This document shows positions 36,538-44,959 of a stretch of DNA of 64,000 nucleotides, piece by piece. The stretch is taken from the NCBI GenBank assembly GCA_029262775.1, contig JAJCYR010000014.1:1-64000 (forward strand), written 5' to 3'. Positions within the stretch are counted from its first letter, which is position 1. Each line of letters opens with the position of its first letter. The notes beneath the pieces are model-generated. The model saw only the letters and a list, made by a program, of their open reading frames with translations. It ran no database searches and had not been told where the DNA came from. The translations under genes were made by a program, and so were the position numbers. The stretch comes from Bacteroidota bacterium (GTDB lineage Bacteria; Bacteroidota; Rhodothermia; Rhodothermales; UBA10348).

Positions 36538-38115
36538 TCAGGCCCCCTCCAGGATGTGTCGGTCGTCGCATGGGATGGCTTCGCTTCCCACGACCTGGAC
36601 GGTTTCGTGCCCCTTGCCGGCGACCACAAGTATATCACCAGCATTCATGCCCCGAACGGCCGCCTGGACGGCCCGTGCACGATCTGCCTCCCGCAGCACG
36701 GCGCCCGGATGGTGCATGCCCGCGAGTACGTCATCAATGATGGCCTCCGGATCTTCGAACCGGGGGTTGTCACTCGTCACGACCACACGGTCGGCCCGTT
36801 CCTCGGCCACACGACCCATGAGCGGCCGTTTGCCCCGGTCGCGGTCTCCGCCGCACCCGAAGACCACCCACAGGCGGGGCCGCGACGCGCCCTTTGGCGT
36901 CTCGGCATCCATGACGCCGCGGACAGCATCCAGAATCTGGGCCAGGGCGTCGGGTGTATGCGCATAGTCAATAACAGCGGTCCGCTCGCCGCCGAGACGC
37001 AGCGTTTCGAAACGGCCAGGTGCGGGCTCGGCCGTTTCCAGCACGCCGAGCGCGTCTCTACGCGACGCGCCGAATGCGGTGAGTACGCCGTAGGTCAGCG
37101 CCGCGTTGATGGCATTGAACCGGCCGGGGAGCCGCGTGCAGCATGCCTGCCCGTCGAGGACAAGTTCCAGTCCGTCCAGATGCGACGCCGTGATGTGCCA
37201 CGCAAGGTCGACATCCGCTCCTGTCTGCAACGGGTGGCCCTGGCGCCCGGGGAGAACCTCGCCCACGCGAACCACCCGCGCCCTGCAGTCCGCCGTCATC
37301 TGGCACGCGGCCGGATCGTCCCCGTTGACGATGGCCCATGCCGTGGAGGAAAGTCCATCAAAAAGACGTTTTTTTGCGCTCAAATATGCCTGTTCGGAGC
37401 CGTGATAGTCGAGGTGGTCGCGCGTCAGGTTGGTAAATACAGCCACATCCACATCCGCGGGCCGGAGCCGGTGTTGGTCGAGCGCATGGCTCGATGCCTC
37501 GATGGCGGCATGCGTGCAGCCCTGCTCCAGCATGTCGAAAAGGAGCGCGTGAAGCCGGACGCAGGATGGCGTGGTGTGGGTTGCCGGGATATCCTGCCCC
37601 GCATACCGGTATCCGGTGGTGCCCACAAATCCGGCGGTGTGCCCGAGGGCGTTCAGCGCGCCTGCAATAAGTGTCGCCGTAGTGGTCTTACCGTTCGTGC
37701 CCGTCACGGCGGCGAGCCCGAGGCGGTGCCCGGGGTCGCGGAACGAGAGCGAAACCAGTTCCACGAGGGCGCACCGGGCGTCGGTGACGCGAATCCACGG
37801 GACGTCCGGCGCCTGACTGCGCGGCGCCTGGCCGCGCCGCTGCCCGTCTTCGCCGAGTCCGAGTCCGAGTCCGTGCCCCTCATGGGACGCTGCCACTACG
37901 AGCGCCGCACCCTGCTCAAGGGCAGCTGCCACGAAGTCCAGCCCGTTTTGATGGGTGCCGGAAACGGCAACGAATATATCGCCGGGGCCCACGAGCCGGC
38001 TGTCCTCCTGCACCCGGCCGCTCAGTGTTCGGTTCGGCTGCTCCGCTCTATCGACCAGAAGATCATGCGCGCGGAGGCGCTGCAATACGTCGGTATATGT
38101 CATGACCGGCATCAT
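36538..38115 (-). CDS. murE: UDP-MurNAc-tripeptide synthetase (meso-DAP type)
   Basis: 525 residues from the ATG at 38115, which overlaps the ftsI stop by 4 bp; an ATG at 38103 is an alternative. N-terminal UDP-binding domain includes QEDSRLVGPGDIFVAVSG; the ATP loop is VTGTNGKTTTATLIAG; then FTNLTRDHLDYHG. The substrate motif is TSDNPRFEDP, and DNPR is the form associated with meso-diaminopimelate rather than lysine. It adds the third residue of the stem peptide. A charged, alanine/arginine-rich stretch (about residues 90-115) is unusual for the family. Confidence 0.96.
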   Translation of the reverse strand: MMPVMTYTDVLQRLRAHDLLVDRAEQPNRTLSGRVQEDSRLVGPGDIFVAVSGTHQNGLDFVAAALEQGAALVVAASHEGHGLGLGLGEDGQRRGQAPRSQAPDVPWIRVTDARCALVELVSLSFRDPGHRLGLAAVTGTNGKTTTATLIAGALNALGHTAGFVGTTGYRYAGQDIPATHTTPSCVRLHALLFDMLEQGCTHAAIEASSHALDQHRLRPADVDVAVFTNLTRDHLDYHGSEQAYLSAKKRLFDGLSSTAWAIVNGDDPAACQMTADCRARVVRVGEVLPGRQGHPLQTGADVDLAWHITASHLDGLELVLDGQACCTRLPGRFNAINAALTYGVLTAFGASRRDALGVLETAEPAPGRFETLRLGGERTAVIDYAHTPDALAQILDAVRGVMDAETPKGASRPRLWVVFGCGGDRDRGKRPLMGRVAEERADRVVVTSDNPRFEDPEAIIDDVLAGMHHPGAVLREADRARAVQAAVRGMNAGDILVVAGKGHETVQVVGSEAIPCDDRHILEGA

Positions 38116-40118
38116 GGGCGCAGCACCAGTCTGGCTTGCGAGGCCAGCGCCGCACCCGGCAGGGGCCACTGATCGCGCACGACGCCTTCTCCGGAAAGCG
38201 TCACGTCAGTTCCGGCGCTCATGAGCAGTCGAACGGCCTGGCGCGCGCTGAGCCCCCTCACGTCGGGCATGCGCCCGTCCGTTTCCATTTCCGGACCGGA
38301 ATTCTCACCTGCTGACACCGCCACCGCCCGAGTTTCGGCTGCGGGACCGGGCGCCCCCTGGATGTCGGCAGCGAATTCGGGCGCGCCCTGTTCGCCAGCA
38401 ACCGATTCGGGTACCGGATCGGGCGTCGTGTCCAGATGCGGGAAGGCCGACAGCCAGCGGGAGGCAATCTTGCGAAAAACGGGGGCCGAGACCGCCCCGC
38501 CATAGATGCTGGAGCGCGGCTCATCCATGATCACGATCATGGCCACCGTGGGATCGCCCACCGGGAAAAACCCGGCAAACGTGGCGCGGTAACGGGACCG
38601 CGAGTAGGATCCGTTGACGTATTTGGATGCCGTCCCCGTCTTTCCAGCCACGCGCACCGCTTCCAGACGCGCCTGTGTGGCCGTTCCAGAGTCCACGACG
38701 GCTTCGAAAGCGGGAATCAGGGCTTCAGCCGTCTCACGCGAAAAGACGCGGCGTACCTGTTCGGTCTCAGCCTCCCAAAGCATGCGGCCCTCGGCGTTGT
38801 GCCTCGCCTGGACCACGTAGGGCCGGACCAGGACACCCCGATTGGCAAGTGCTGCATAGGCTGTCAGCATCTGTAGCGGCGTGACCTGGATTTCGTATCC
38901 GCGGCTGAGCGCCGACGGGGTGGTGGCCGACCACCGGTCAGGGCGCTTCACGCGGGCGGATTCCTCACCCGGCAAGTCCACCCATGTCGGCTGGTCAAAG
39001 CCAAAATCCCGTGCGTAGGCATAGAACCGCCCGGTATCGAGTTGGTCCGCGATGTGGGCCATGCCGATGTTGCTTGATTCCTGGATGACCTCCCGGAAGG
39101 TTATGCGTCCCAGTGAATGTGTATCCCGGAGTTCGTAACCGCTTCGGACCTCGACGCCAACGCCCGTGTCGACCGTGTCGGTCAGCGACATGTTTGCCGA
39201 CTCGACCGCTGCCACCGCCGAAATCAGTTTGAACGTTGAACCCGGTTCGATCAGATCGTTGATGGCGTGATTTCGCTGGGCCGCCACAGGATATCCACCC
39301 GGATTGTTGGGATTGTAGGTCGGCCAGTTGGCCATGCCCAAAATGGCTCCTGTGCGCGGATCCATGGCAATCGCCAGGCCCCAGTTGGCGCCCGCTGCCT
39401 CGGCGCCCCGGGCCAGCTCCTGCTCCATGATTTCCTGCATGACCAGATCGATCGTGAGCACAATCGATTCGCCGTGCTTGGGCTCGACGCGCGCGAGCCC
39501 GACATCGAACGAGCGCCTGTTCATGCGATCGCGGCGTACTTCCTGACGCCCCGGCGTGCCGGTCAGCACCTCATCGTAGAGCAGCTCGAGACCCGAGATC
39601 CCCCGCAGGTCCGTATCGACATGCCCCAGCACGTGGGCCGTGGCCGTTCCATGATGGTATTTCCGGTCAAATCCCTCCTCGAGCCGGACGCCCTCTATGG
39701 CGCGCAGCGCATCCATCTGCTCCTTCGGCAGCTCAATACCGCGTGCAATGACCGCGTACTGACTACTGGCCCGATTGCGGATTTGCCGGCGCACGCGGGA
39801 AACCGGCACATTGGCGGCGCGGGCGATGTCTGCGCTCCAGGCCGCCATGTCCGCCCGCGCCGCCTTCGCCGTCGGATCCACGGCCAGTGTCCACGTCCTC
39901 ACATTCACCGCCAGATTGCGCCCGGCTGCATCGCGAATACTCCCGCGCATGGCCGCAATGGAAATACTCGACGTGGATTGTGTCTCCACGCGCGCCCTGA
40001 GCTCCGTTCCGTCAACAAGGGAAATGCGCAGCACGTTTACCGCCAGTACGACCGGCAGAAGGCTCATGAGCGTAGCCACTACGTACATCCGGGACGATAT
40101 GGAGTCGCGTGGCGTCAT
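38112..40118 (-). CDS. ftsI: Septal penicillin-binding protein FtsI with one PASTA domain
   Basis: 668 residues. A single transmembrane segment (about 11-32) is followed by a dimerisation/pedestal domain and a transpeptidase domain with the SxxK motif in EPGSTFKLISA, SSN in IQESSNIGMAH, and KTG in VAGKTGTASKY. After a proline/alanine/glutamate-rich linker (GEQGAPEF to GAPGPAAET), a C-terminal PASTA domain (PDVRGLSARQAVRLLMSAG) ends the protein. It cross-links septal peptidoglycan with FtsW. The start overlaps the ftsL stop by 4 bp in ATGA form. Confidence 0.95.
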   Translation of the reverse strand: MTPRDSISSRMYVVATLMSLLPVVLAVNVLRISLVDGTELRARVETQSTSSISIAAMRGSIRDAAGRNLAVNVRTWTLAVDPTAKAARADMAAWSADIARAANVPVSRVRRQIRNRASSQYAVIARGIELPKEQMDALRAIEGVRLEEGFDRKYHHGTATAHVLGHVDTDLRGISGLELLYDEVLTGTPGRQEVRRDRMNRRSFDVGLARVEPKHGESIVLTIDLVMQEIMEQELARGAEAAGANWGLAIAMDPRTGAILGMANWPTYNPNNPGGYPVAAQRNHAINDLIEPGSTFKLISAVAAVESANMSLTDTVDTGVGVEVRSGYELRDTHSLGRITFREVIQESSNIGMAHIADQLDTGRFYAYARDFGFDQPTWVDLPGEESARVKRPDRWSATTPSALSRGYEIQVTPLQMLTAYAALANRGVLVRPYVVQARHNAEGRMLWEAETEQVRRVFSRETAEALIPAFEAVVDSGTATQARLEAVRVAGKTGTASKYVNGSYSRSRYRATFAGFFPVGDPTVAMIVIMDEPRSSIYGGAVSAPVFRKIASRWLSAFPHLDTTPDPVPESVAGEQGAPEFAADIQGAPGPAAETRAVAVSAGENSGPEMETDGRMPDVRGLSARQAVRLLMSAGTDVTLSGEGVVRDQWPLPGAALASQARLVLRP

Positions 40119-40735
40119 GGATTGACCACAATGGGGCGGCCTTCCGGTACCGCTTCTACCAGGCCCAGATCGCGCGCGCGGCCAGCAATCTGCGTGTGAC
40201 CCGTAATCCGTTCGTAATCCCCGCTCACCCGGTTCAATTCCAGTTGCAGCTCAAGCCGTTCTCGGCGCAGCGCCTGCACCTCCTGCGTCACATCCCGCGT
40301 GGCGTTCACGTGACTTACATAGAGCGTCACGAGCACAAGTACCGCCAGTACGCCTGCCACAAATCGCACCGTGGAGACGCCGCCCAAAATGGTCGATGCA
40401 CGGCTCGCTGCCAAGGTCCGGGCCTCATTGTCCGTGGCCAGGTCCTTCCATGTCACCTGCTCGGGGTGCAGTACCTGGCGGGGCGCGGTCGCCTTCTTCC
40501 TGGTGTTTTGGACAACGGGCCGCTGCTGACGGGAGGTCCGCGTCTTTTCGGTGCGCGTCTTTGGCGCAGCCGCCTTCCCCACCCGCGCGGTGCGTCCCGT
40601 GGCCCGCGAATCTGTCCCTGTCGATGCCGCGCTCGTCGCCTTCACGAAACGCGCCGTGCGCTTCGTGGGCGCGCTCGTTTCGGTGCGTTTCGTCTTGGAA
40701 CGCGTTCGGGTCGATATGCTTCGGCGTCGTGCCAT
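40115..40735 (-). CDS. ftsL: FtsL-like divisome protein with long basic N-terminal extension
   Basis: 206 residues. The position between rsmH and ftsI, one transmembrane segment (about 122-142) and a following periplasmic coiled coil (VTQEVQALRRERLELQLELNRVSGDYERIT) identify FtsL, which bridges FtsQ and the FtsWI synthase. FtsL proteins usually have a cytoplasmic tail of some tens of residues; here about 115 residues precede the membrane, and the first 86 are low-complexity and rich in Arg, Lys, Thr and Ala. The tail could bind nucleic acid or acidic lipids; this is inference. It starts two bases after rsmH. Confidence 0.82.
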   Translation of the reverse strand: MARRRSISTRTRSKTKRTETSAPTKRTARFVKATSAASTGTDSRATGRTARVGKAAAPKTRTEKTRTSRQQRPVVQNTRKKATAPRQVLHPEQVTWKDLATDNEARTLAASRASTILGGVSTVRFVAGVLAVLVLVTLYVSHVNATRDVTQEVQALRRERLELQLELNRVSGDYERITGHTQIAGRARDLGLVEAVPEGRPIVVNP

Positions 40736-40737
40736 GT

Positions 40738-41709
40738 TCAGTATTCAGTCATGGTCTGGTTCGTGGGTGGTGCTGGTTCGTAGGTGGTGCGCTCGGCCAC
40801 GCGCAGTCGCGCGCTCCGGGCCCTGGGGTTTGTTGCTGTTTCCTCTTCATCGGCGACGATTGCCCTTCGCGTCAGGTCCCGCCAGGGGGACATTGCATTG
40901 CCGTACAGGTCACGACGAACGTCCCCGTCGAAATGTCCGCTGCGCAGGTAGCGCTTCACCGGGCGGTCCTCAAGGGAGTGGTAACTGATCACCGCCAGAC
41001 GTCCACCGGGCACGACGAGGCGCGTGGCGGCTTCGAGTGCACTCCGTAGTTCGTCTATTTCGCCGTTGACTGCAATTCGCAGCGCCTGGAACACACGGGC
41101 CAGTGATTTGGACACCTTGTGTGGCGGCACCTCTTCCCGAATGACATCGGCGAGCCCGGTCGTACTGCGATAGGGCCGTCCGCGCAGGATGGCGCGCGCC
41201 ATGCGGCGCGCCATGGGCTCCTCGCCCCACGTCCGCAGCACACGGGCCAGGTCGACTTCGCTCATTTCGTCCAGGAACTCGGCCGCCGACACACCTCGCG
41301 TCTGGTCCATCCGCATGTCGAGGGGGCCGTCCAGCCGGTGACTGAAGCCTCGTTGACCCACATCCAGTTGGTGGGATGAAACGCCGAGGTCCATCAATAT
41401 GCCGGAAACTCGCCCAGCGCCTGCGCCGAGCAGTAGCGTTTCCATGTCCGCAAACCGGCCGGAAAGCGGCATGAACCGCCCGGCATATCCGGCGAGGCGC
41501 AGCCGTTCGGCGGCGATTTCCAACGCCTCCGGATCGCGGTCAATTCCCGCTACACGGGCCTCGGGCCCGAGCGCATCGAAAAGGGCATGCGTATGCCCCC
41601 CGCCACCGAGCGTGGCATCGACATAGAACCCCTCGCGATCGGTAATGAGTCGGTCAGCAACAGTATGACAAAGAACAGGTGCGTGATATGGCGTCCCGTA
41701 GTCACGCAT
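40738..41709 (-). CDS. rsmH: 16S rRNA (cytosine(1402)-N(4))-methyltransferase RsmH
   Basis: 323 residues. The SAM-binding motif YVDATLGGGGHTHALFDALG, GILMDLGVSSHQLDVGQRGFS, and the C-terminal VISYHSLEDRPVKRYLR are characteristic. It N4-methylates C1402 of 16S rRNA in the decoding centre. As in most bacteria it is the second gene of the dcw cluster, 21 bp after mraZ. Confidence 0.97.
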   Translation of the reverse strand: MRDYGTPYHAPVLCHTVADRLITDREGFYVDATLGGGGHTHALFDALGPEARVAGIDRDPEALEIAAERLRLAGYAGRFMPLSGRFADMETLLLGAGAGRVSGILMDLGVSSHQLDVGQRGFSHRLDGPLDMRMDQTRGVSAAEFLDEMSEVDLARVLRTWGEEPMARRMARAILRGRPYRSTTGLADVIREEVPPHKVSKSLARVFQALRIAVNGEIDELRSALEAATRLVVPGGRLAVISYHSLEDRPVKRYLRSGHFDGDVRRDLYGNAMSPWRDLTRRAIVADEEETATNPRARSARLRVAERTTYEPAPPTNQTMTEY

Positions 41710-41730
41710 GGGTATGGAGCGTGCGCGCAG

Positions 41731-42180
41731 TCACAATCCGGACCCCATGACGCGCTCGGCCAGCTCCTCCGGATTGGTAGCCGCCTCGTTGAGATAGTCC
41801 TCGAAAACGACCGGATCCCATATTTCAATGCGATCTATTGCGCCAATGATCAGAGCACGGTCCCCCAGGCCCGCATAATCAGACAGCGTGCGGGGAATCG
41901 AGACGCGGCCCTGCCCATCGAGCGTAATTTCTTCAGCCCACATGAGCATCATGCGCACGAGCAGGCGCGACTCGCGATCGTAGCTGTTGAGCCGTGCGAG
42001 CTTGTCTTCCTGTATACGCCACTCGTCGAGCGGATACAGATACATGCACTTCTCAAACCCTTTGGTCAACGTGAACGTCTGCTGGGCGTCCGGACTCAAT
42101 GCAGCGCGCATCTTGGCCGGAATGGCAACCCGTCCTTTGGCGTCGACGGAGTATTCAGCCTGTCCCTTGAAACGAGCCAT
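41731..42180 (-). CDS. mraZ: Transcriptional regulator MraZ
   Basis: 149 residues with two SpoVT/AbrB-like (MraZ) domains: FKGQAEYSVDAKGRVAIPAKMR and EITLDGQGRVSIPRTLSDYAGL, each ending in the DxxGRVxIP motif. MraZ forms a ring and binds direct repeats upstream of its own operon, regulating the dcw genes. The ATG at 42180 gives the standard MARFKGQAEYS start; the open frame extends upstream through the operator and is not coding. Two matching repeats are present at 42275-42294. Confidence 0.96.
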   Translation of the reverse strand: MARFKGQAEYSVDAKGRVAIPAKMRAALSPDAQQTFTLTKGFEKCMYLYPLDEWRIQEDKLARLNSYDRESRLLVRMMLMWAEEITLDGQGRVSIPRTLSDYAGLGDRALIIGAIDRIEIWDPVVFEDYLNEAATNPEELAERVMGSGL

Positions 42181-42274
42181 GATTGATGTGGAATCGGTGT
42201 GCCTGCAGGCATGTGATACGTGGGTGCGGGCGGGCATCATGCGGATCCGGAACCATGTCACACAGACATGGGAG

Positions 42275-42294
42275 ACTTCCCCACATTTCCCCAC
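42275..42294 (-). promoter_or_regulatory. MraZ-box direct repeats
   Basis: On the minus strand GTGGGGAAAT (42294-42285) and GTGGGGAAGT (42284-42275) form a direct repeat with 10-bp period, the TGGG-N6 arrangement known for MraZ operators. They sit just downstream of the predicted -10 element, where binding would hinder transcription of the dcw cluster. Confidence 0.75.
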
Positions 42295-42303
42295 CTTACA
42301 GTT

Positions 42304-42331
42304 AATGTACACCTTTAAGTCTGAAAGTCAA
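42304..42331 (-). promoter_or_regulatory. Predicted sigma70 promoter of the dcw cluster
   Basis: Reading the minus strand, TTGACT (42331-42326) and TACATT (42309-42304) are separated by 16 bp, matching five and four of six consensus bases. Transcription would start near 42297, giving a leader of about 115 nt before mraZ that contains the MraZ boxes. Confidence 0.5.
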
Positions 42332-42378
42332 GCCCGTAAAGTCACGGAAAAGCTTACTCCTGCTTCGTTTGGGTTGTT

Positions 42379-42464
42379 TTTTGACAAAACAAGGTGTGGA
42401 TAACGAGTTTATAACTTGCACGTACTGTATTATGGTGTATATATGTACTACATTTTTGTCAAAA
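42379..42464. repeat. Pair of quasi-palindromic 11-mers flanking the lexA promoter
   Basis: TTTTGACAAAA lies at 42379-42389 and its exact reverse complement TTTTGTCAAAA at 42454-42464, with centres 75 bp apart. Each is itself palindromic except for the central base. Position in the lexA/mraZ divergent region suggests a paired operator or looping site; the binding protein is unknown. Confidence 0.6.
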
Positions 42465-42481
42465 CGTGTAAATATATACAC
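42434..42481 (+). promoter_or_regulatory. Candidate LexA operators upstream of lexA
   Basis: GTGTAAATATATACAC at 42466-42481 has perfect 5-bp arms (GTGTA/TACAC) and ends one base before the lexA start codon. A related copy, GTGTATATATGTAC, begins at 42435 and matches 12 of the first 14 bases. Their position fits autorepression. No comparison with known LexA boxes of this lineage was possible. Confidence 0.4.
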
Positions 42482-42482
42482 C

Positions 42483-43154
42483 ATGTTTGGAGATCAATCT
42501 CGTCCCGACGAACGTGCCCTGACCCGGCGTCAGAGCGACGCCCTCGGTGCCATTAAGAAACACTTTTCAGAAACAGGCCGAGCGCCAACCTACCGGGAGC
42601 TGGCCAATCGGCTGGGCGTGCGCAGCGTAACGAGCGCCGTCAAGCTGGTCGACCGGCTTGAGCGCAAGGGCCACATCGAGGTGGAGGAGGGAACGGCCCG
42701 GGGTATACGTCTGGTGGGAGGAGGTGGGGACGTTCCTGCCTCCCGGCTGATATTCGTGCCCGAAGCGGCCGCGCCGCGGGGTGCCGGATGGCCCGCTCCG
42801 AAACAGGGGTACTGGATGGACCGCCAGCTGTTGCCGCCCGGTGTGGAGGGGCGCTGGCTGGCCTACATCACCATGCCCGACGACAGCATGGAGCGCGACG
42901 GTATCCAGAAACACGACATCATTGTTGGCTGGCCCCAAGCTGCCGACCAGGTTCCCACCGGACAGCTCATTATTTATGCCATAAACCGACAGTTCACCGT
43001 GCGCCGCATGCAGCGATACGGGGAGCGCCTGCTCCTCACAGCGGCCGACCCGCTCACGCCGCGCTCCGAGCTCAAGGCGCTCTCTTCACTGCCGGGCGAC
43101 ACGTCCTGGCCCATGGTGGGCCGGGCCGGAGTCGTTATTCGGCGTCGCCTTTGA
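42483..43154 (+). CDS. lexA: LexA-like repressor with altered catalytic dyad
   Basis: 223 residues. An N-terminal winged helix ([20 protein letters not shown], then [31 protein letters not shown]) matches LexA DNA-binding domains. The C-terminal S24 peptidase-like half has an Ala101-Gly102 bond in GAGWPAP, aligned with the UmuD/LexA cleavage site, and the nucleophile Ser135 in [10 protein letters not shown]. The base lysine expected in the TVKR/TVKK motif is Arg174 here (FTVRRMQR). LexA represses DNA-repair genes until RecA-stimulated self-cleavage. The substitution may weaken or shift self-cleavage. The start at 42483 follows candidate operators; the frame extends upstream through the AT-rich promoter. 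It overlaps pyrG convergently by 20 bp. Confidence 0.82.
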   Translation: MFGDQSRPDERALTRRQSDALGAIKKHFSETGRAPTYRELANRLGVRSVTSAVKLVDRLERKGHIEVEEGTARGIRLVGGGGDVPASRLIFVPEAAAPRGAGWPAPKQGYWMDRQLLPPGVEGRWLAYITMPDDSMERDGIQKHDIIVGWPQAADQVPTGQLIIYAINRQFTVRRMQRYGERLLLTAADPLTPRSELKALSSLPGDTSWPMVGRAGVVIRRRL

Positions 43155-44853
43155 GCAGTCGCGACGTGGCCAGATGGATTTTTTTCTGCCGCTTCGGCGG
43201 CTTGGGCGTCGATGCGGCGCCCGTTTCTTCGGCACGCTCAAGGGCCGCCTTGAGAAATGACGTAAAAAGAGGATGCGGTTTGCCCACGGTCGTGCGGTAC
43301 TCCGGGTGGAACTGCACGCCTACGAACCACCGGTGCGTGGGCAGCTCCACGATTTCGACCAGGTCCCGCGTCGGATTGATCCCGCTCAGCTCAAGACCAT
43401 GTTCGACCAGTTTATAGCGCAGTACGTTGTTCAGCTCGTAGCGATGCCGGTGGCGTTCGCTGATTTCGTCCACCCCATAAATGTCCCGGGCGCGCGTACC
43501 CGCAGCAAGCTGGCACCGGTAGGCACCGAGCCGCATGGTTCCCCCTTTCTCGGCAATCGTCTTCTGATCTTCCATGAGGTCAATCACCGGATGCTCCGTA
43601 TTCGGGTCAAATTCCGTCGAGTGGGCGTCGGCCCAGCCGCACACATTGCGCGCGAACTCGATCACCGCACACTGCATGCCCAGACAGATCCCGAAAAACG
43701 GAATATCCTGCTCGCGCGCGTACCGGACAGCCTCCAGTTTGCCCGCAATACCCCGCTCGCCGAATCCGGGCGCCACCAGGACCCCGGCTACGCCTGAGAG
43801 CAGTTCCTCCACATTGTCGGTCGTTATGTCGTCGGACAGGATTTCCTGGGTCTCCACCTGCACGCCCATCCATGCCCCGGCCAAAATGAAGCTCTCGTTG
43901 ATGGATTTGTAGGCGTCCTGGTGCTCAACGTATTTGCCCACGAGCGCGACGCGGATCTTTTTCCCTGGCTCCTTGAGACGGCGCACGAATTCCACCCAGT
44001 CTTCCATCTTCGGCGCATCGGCAAAACGGTCTTTGAAGTCCTCGTCCAGGTGAAGCAGCCTCGCGGTGATGCTGTCAAGTCCCTGCTCGCGCATGAGAAG
44101 CGGCACTTCATAGATGGACTCCGCATCCTGGGAGGCAATGACCGCTTCTGCATTGACGTTGCAGAACAGGGCCAGCTTGCGGCGCACGTCGCTGTCGAGC
44201 GGCCGGTCCGTGCGGCAGACCAGGATATCCGGCTGAAGACCGAACGAAAGGAGGGTCTTGACAGAGTGTTGCGTCGGTTTGGTTTTAACCTCACCTGCGG
44301 CATCCAGGTAGGGTACGAGCGTAAGATGGATGTTGAGCGTATTGCGTGCGCCCAGTTCGTAGCGCAGCTGCCGAATGGCTTCGAGATACGGCTGCCCCTC
44401 AATATCACCCACCGTCCCGCCGATCTCGGTGAAAATCACGTCGTAGTCGCCCGTTTCGCTGAGCTTCTGCATCCAATGCTTGATTTCATCGATAATGTGG
44501 GGCACGACCTGGACGGTTTTGCCGAGGTAGGCACCGGCGCGCTCCTTGTTGATAACCTCCAGGTACACACGTCCCGTCGTGACGTTGTTGGCCTGCGACG
44601 TGGGTACGCCCAGAAACCGTTCGTAATGACCTAAATCCAGATCGGTCTCCGCACCGTCGTCCGTTACATAGACCTCGCCGTGCTCATATGGGTTCATCGT
44701 ACCCGGATCCACATTGATATATGGATCGAATTTCTGGATCGTAACCCGCAGGCCGCGGTCTTCGAGAAGCCGCCCGAGCGACGCACAGATGATGCCTTTC
44801 CCCAGGGACGACGCGACGCCCCCAGTTACGAATATGTACTTTGTCTGCACGGA
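43135..44853 (-). CDS. pyrG: CTP synthase
   Basis: 572 residues from a GTG at 44853 that gives the standard [19 protein letters not shown] opening. The amidoligase half includes [23 protein letters not shown]; the glutaminase half has the nucleophile cysteine in [19 protein letters not shown] and the catalytic histidine/glutamate in VGVQFHPEY. It makes CTP from UTP, ATP and glutamine. A lysine/proline-rich tail of about 25 residues ends it. A TTG at 44886 could extend it by 11 residues. The upstream 106 bp contain a 13-bp direct repeat. Confidence 0.97.
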   Translation of the reverse strand, partial: SVQTKYIFVTGGVASSLGKGIICASLGRLLEDRGLRVTIQKFDPYINVDPGTMNPYEHGEVYVTDDGAETDLDLGHYERFLGVPTSQANNVTTGRVYLEVINKERAGAYLGKTVQVVPHIIDEIKHWMQKLSETGDYDVIFTEIGGTVGDIEGQPYLEAIRQLRYELGARNTLNIHLTLVPYLDAAGEVKTKPTQHSVKTLLSFGLQPDILVCRTDRPLDSDVRRKLALFCNVNAEAVIASQDAESIYEVPLLMREQGLDSITARLLHLDEDFKDRFADAPKMEDWVEFVRRLKEPGKKIRVALVGKYVEHQDAYKSINESFILAGAWMGVQVETQEILSDDITTDNVEELLSGVAGVLVAPGFGERGIAGKLEAVRYAREQDIPFFGICLGMQCAVIEFARNVCGWADAHSTEFDPNTEHPVIDLMEDQKTIAEKGGTMRLGAYRCQLAAGTRARDIYGVDEISERHRHRYELNNVLRYKLVEHGLELSGINPTRDLVEIVELPTHRWFVGVQFHPEYRTTVGKPHPLFTSFLKAALERAEETGAASTPKPPKRQKKIHLATSRLLKGDAE

Positions 44854-44900
44854 TTTACCGGGATCTGTTCTGACGGATAGATACAACGGCCCAAATAAAC

Positions 44901-44940
44901 GCAGCAGATGCAGTGGATGCGGCGTATGCAGCAGATGCAG
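44901..44940. repeat. 13-bp direct repeat upstream of pyrG
   Basis: GCAGCAGATGCAG occurs at 44901-44913 and again at 44928-44940, 27 bp apart, in the short gap between the methyltransferase and pyrG. An intervening ATGCGG resembles a degenerate half copy. It may be a regulator site or simple repeat expansion; nothing else is visible there. Confidence 0.6.
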
Positions 44941-44959
44941 TCGTCAGGGCCCCGATAAA

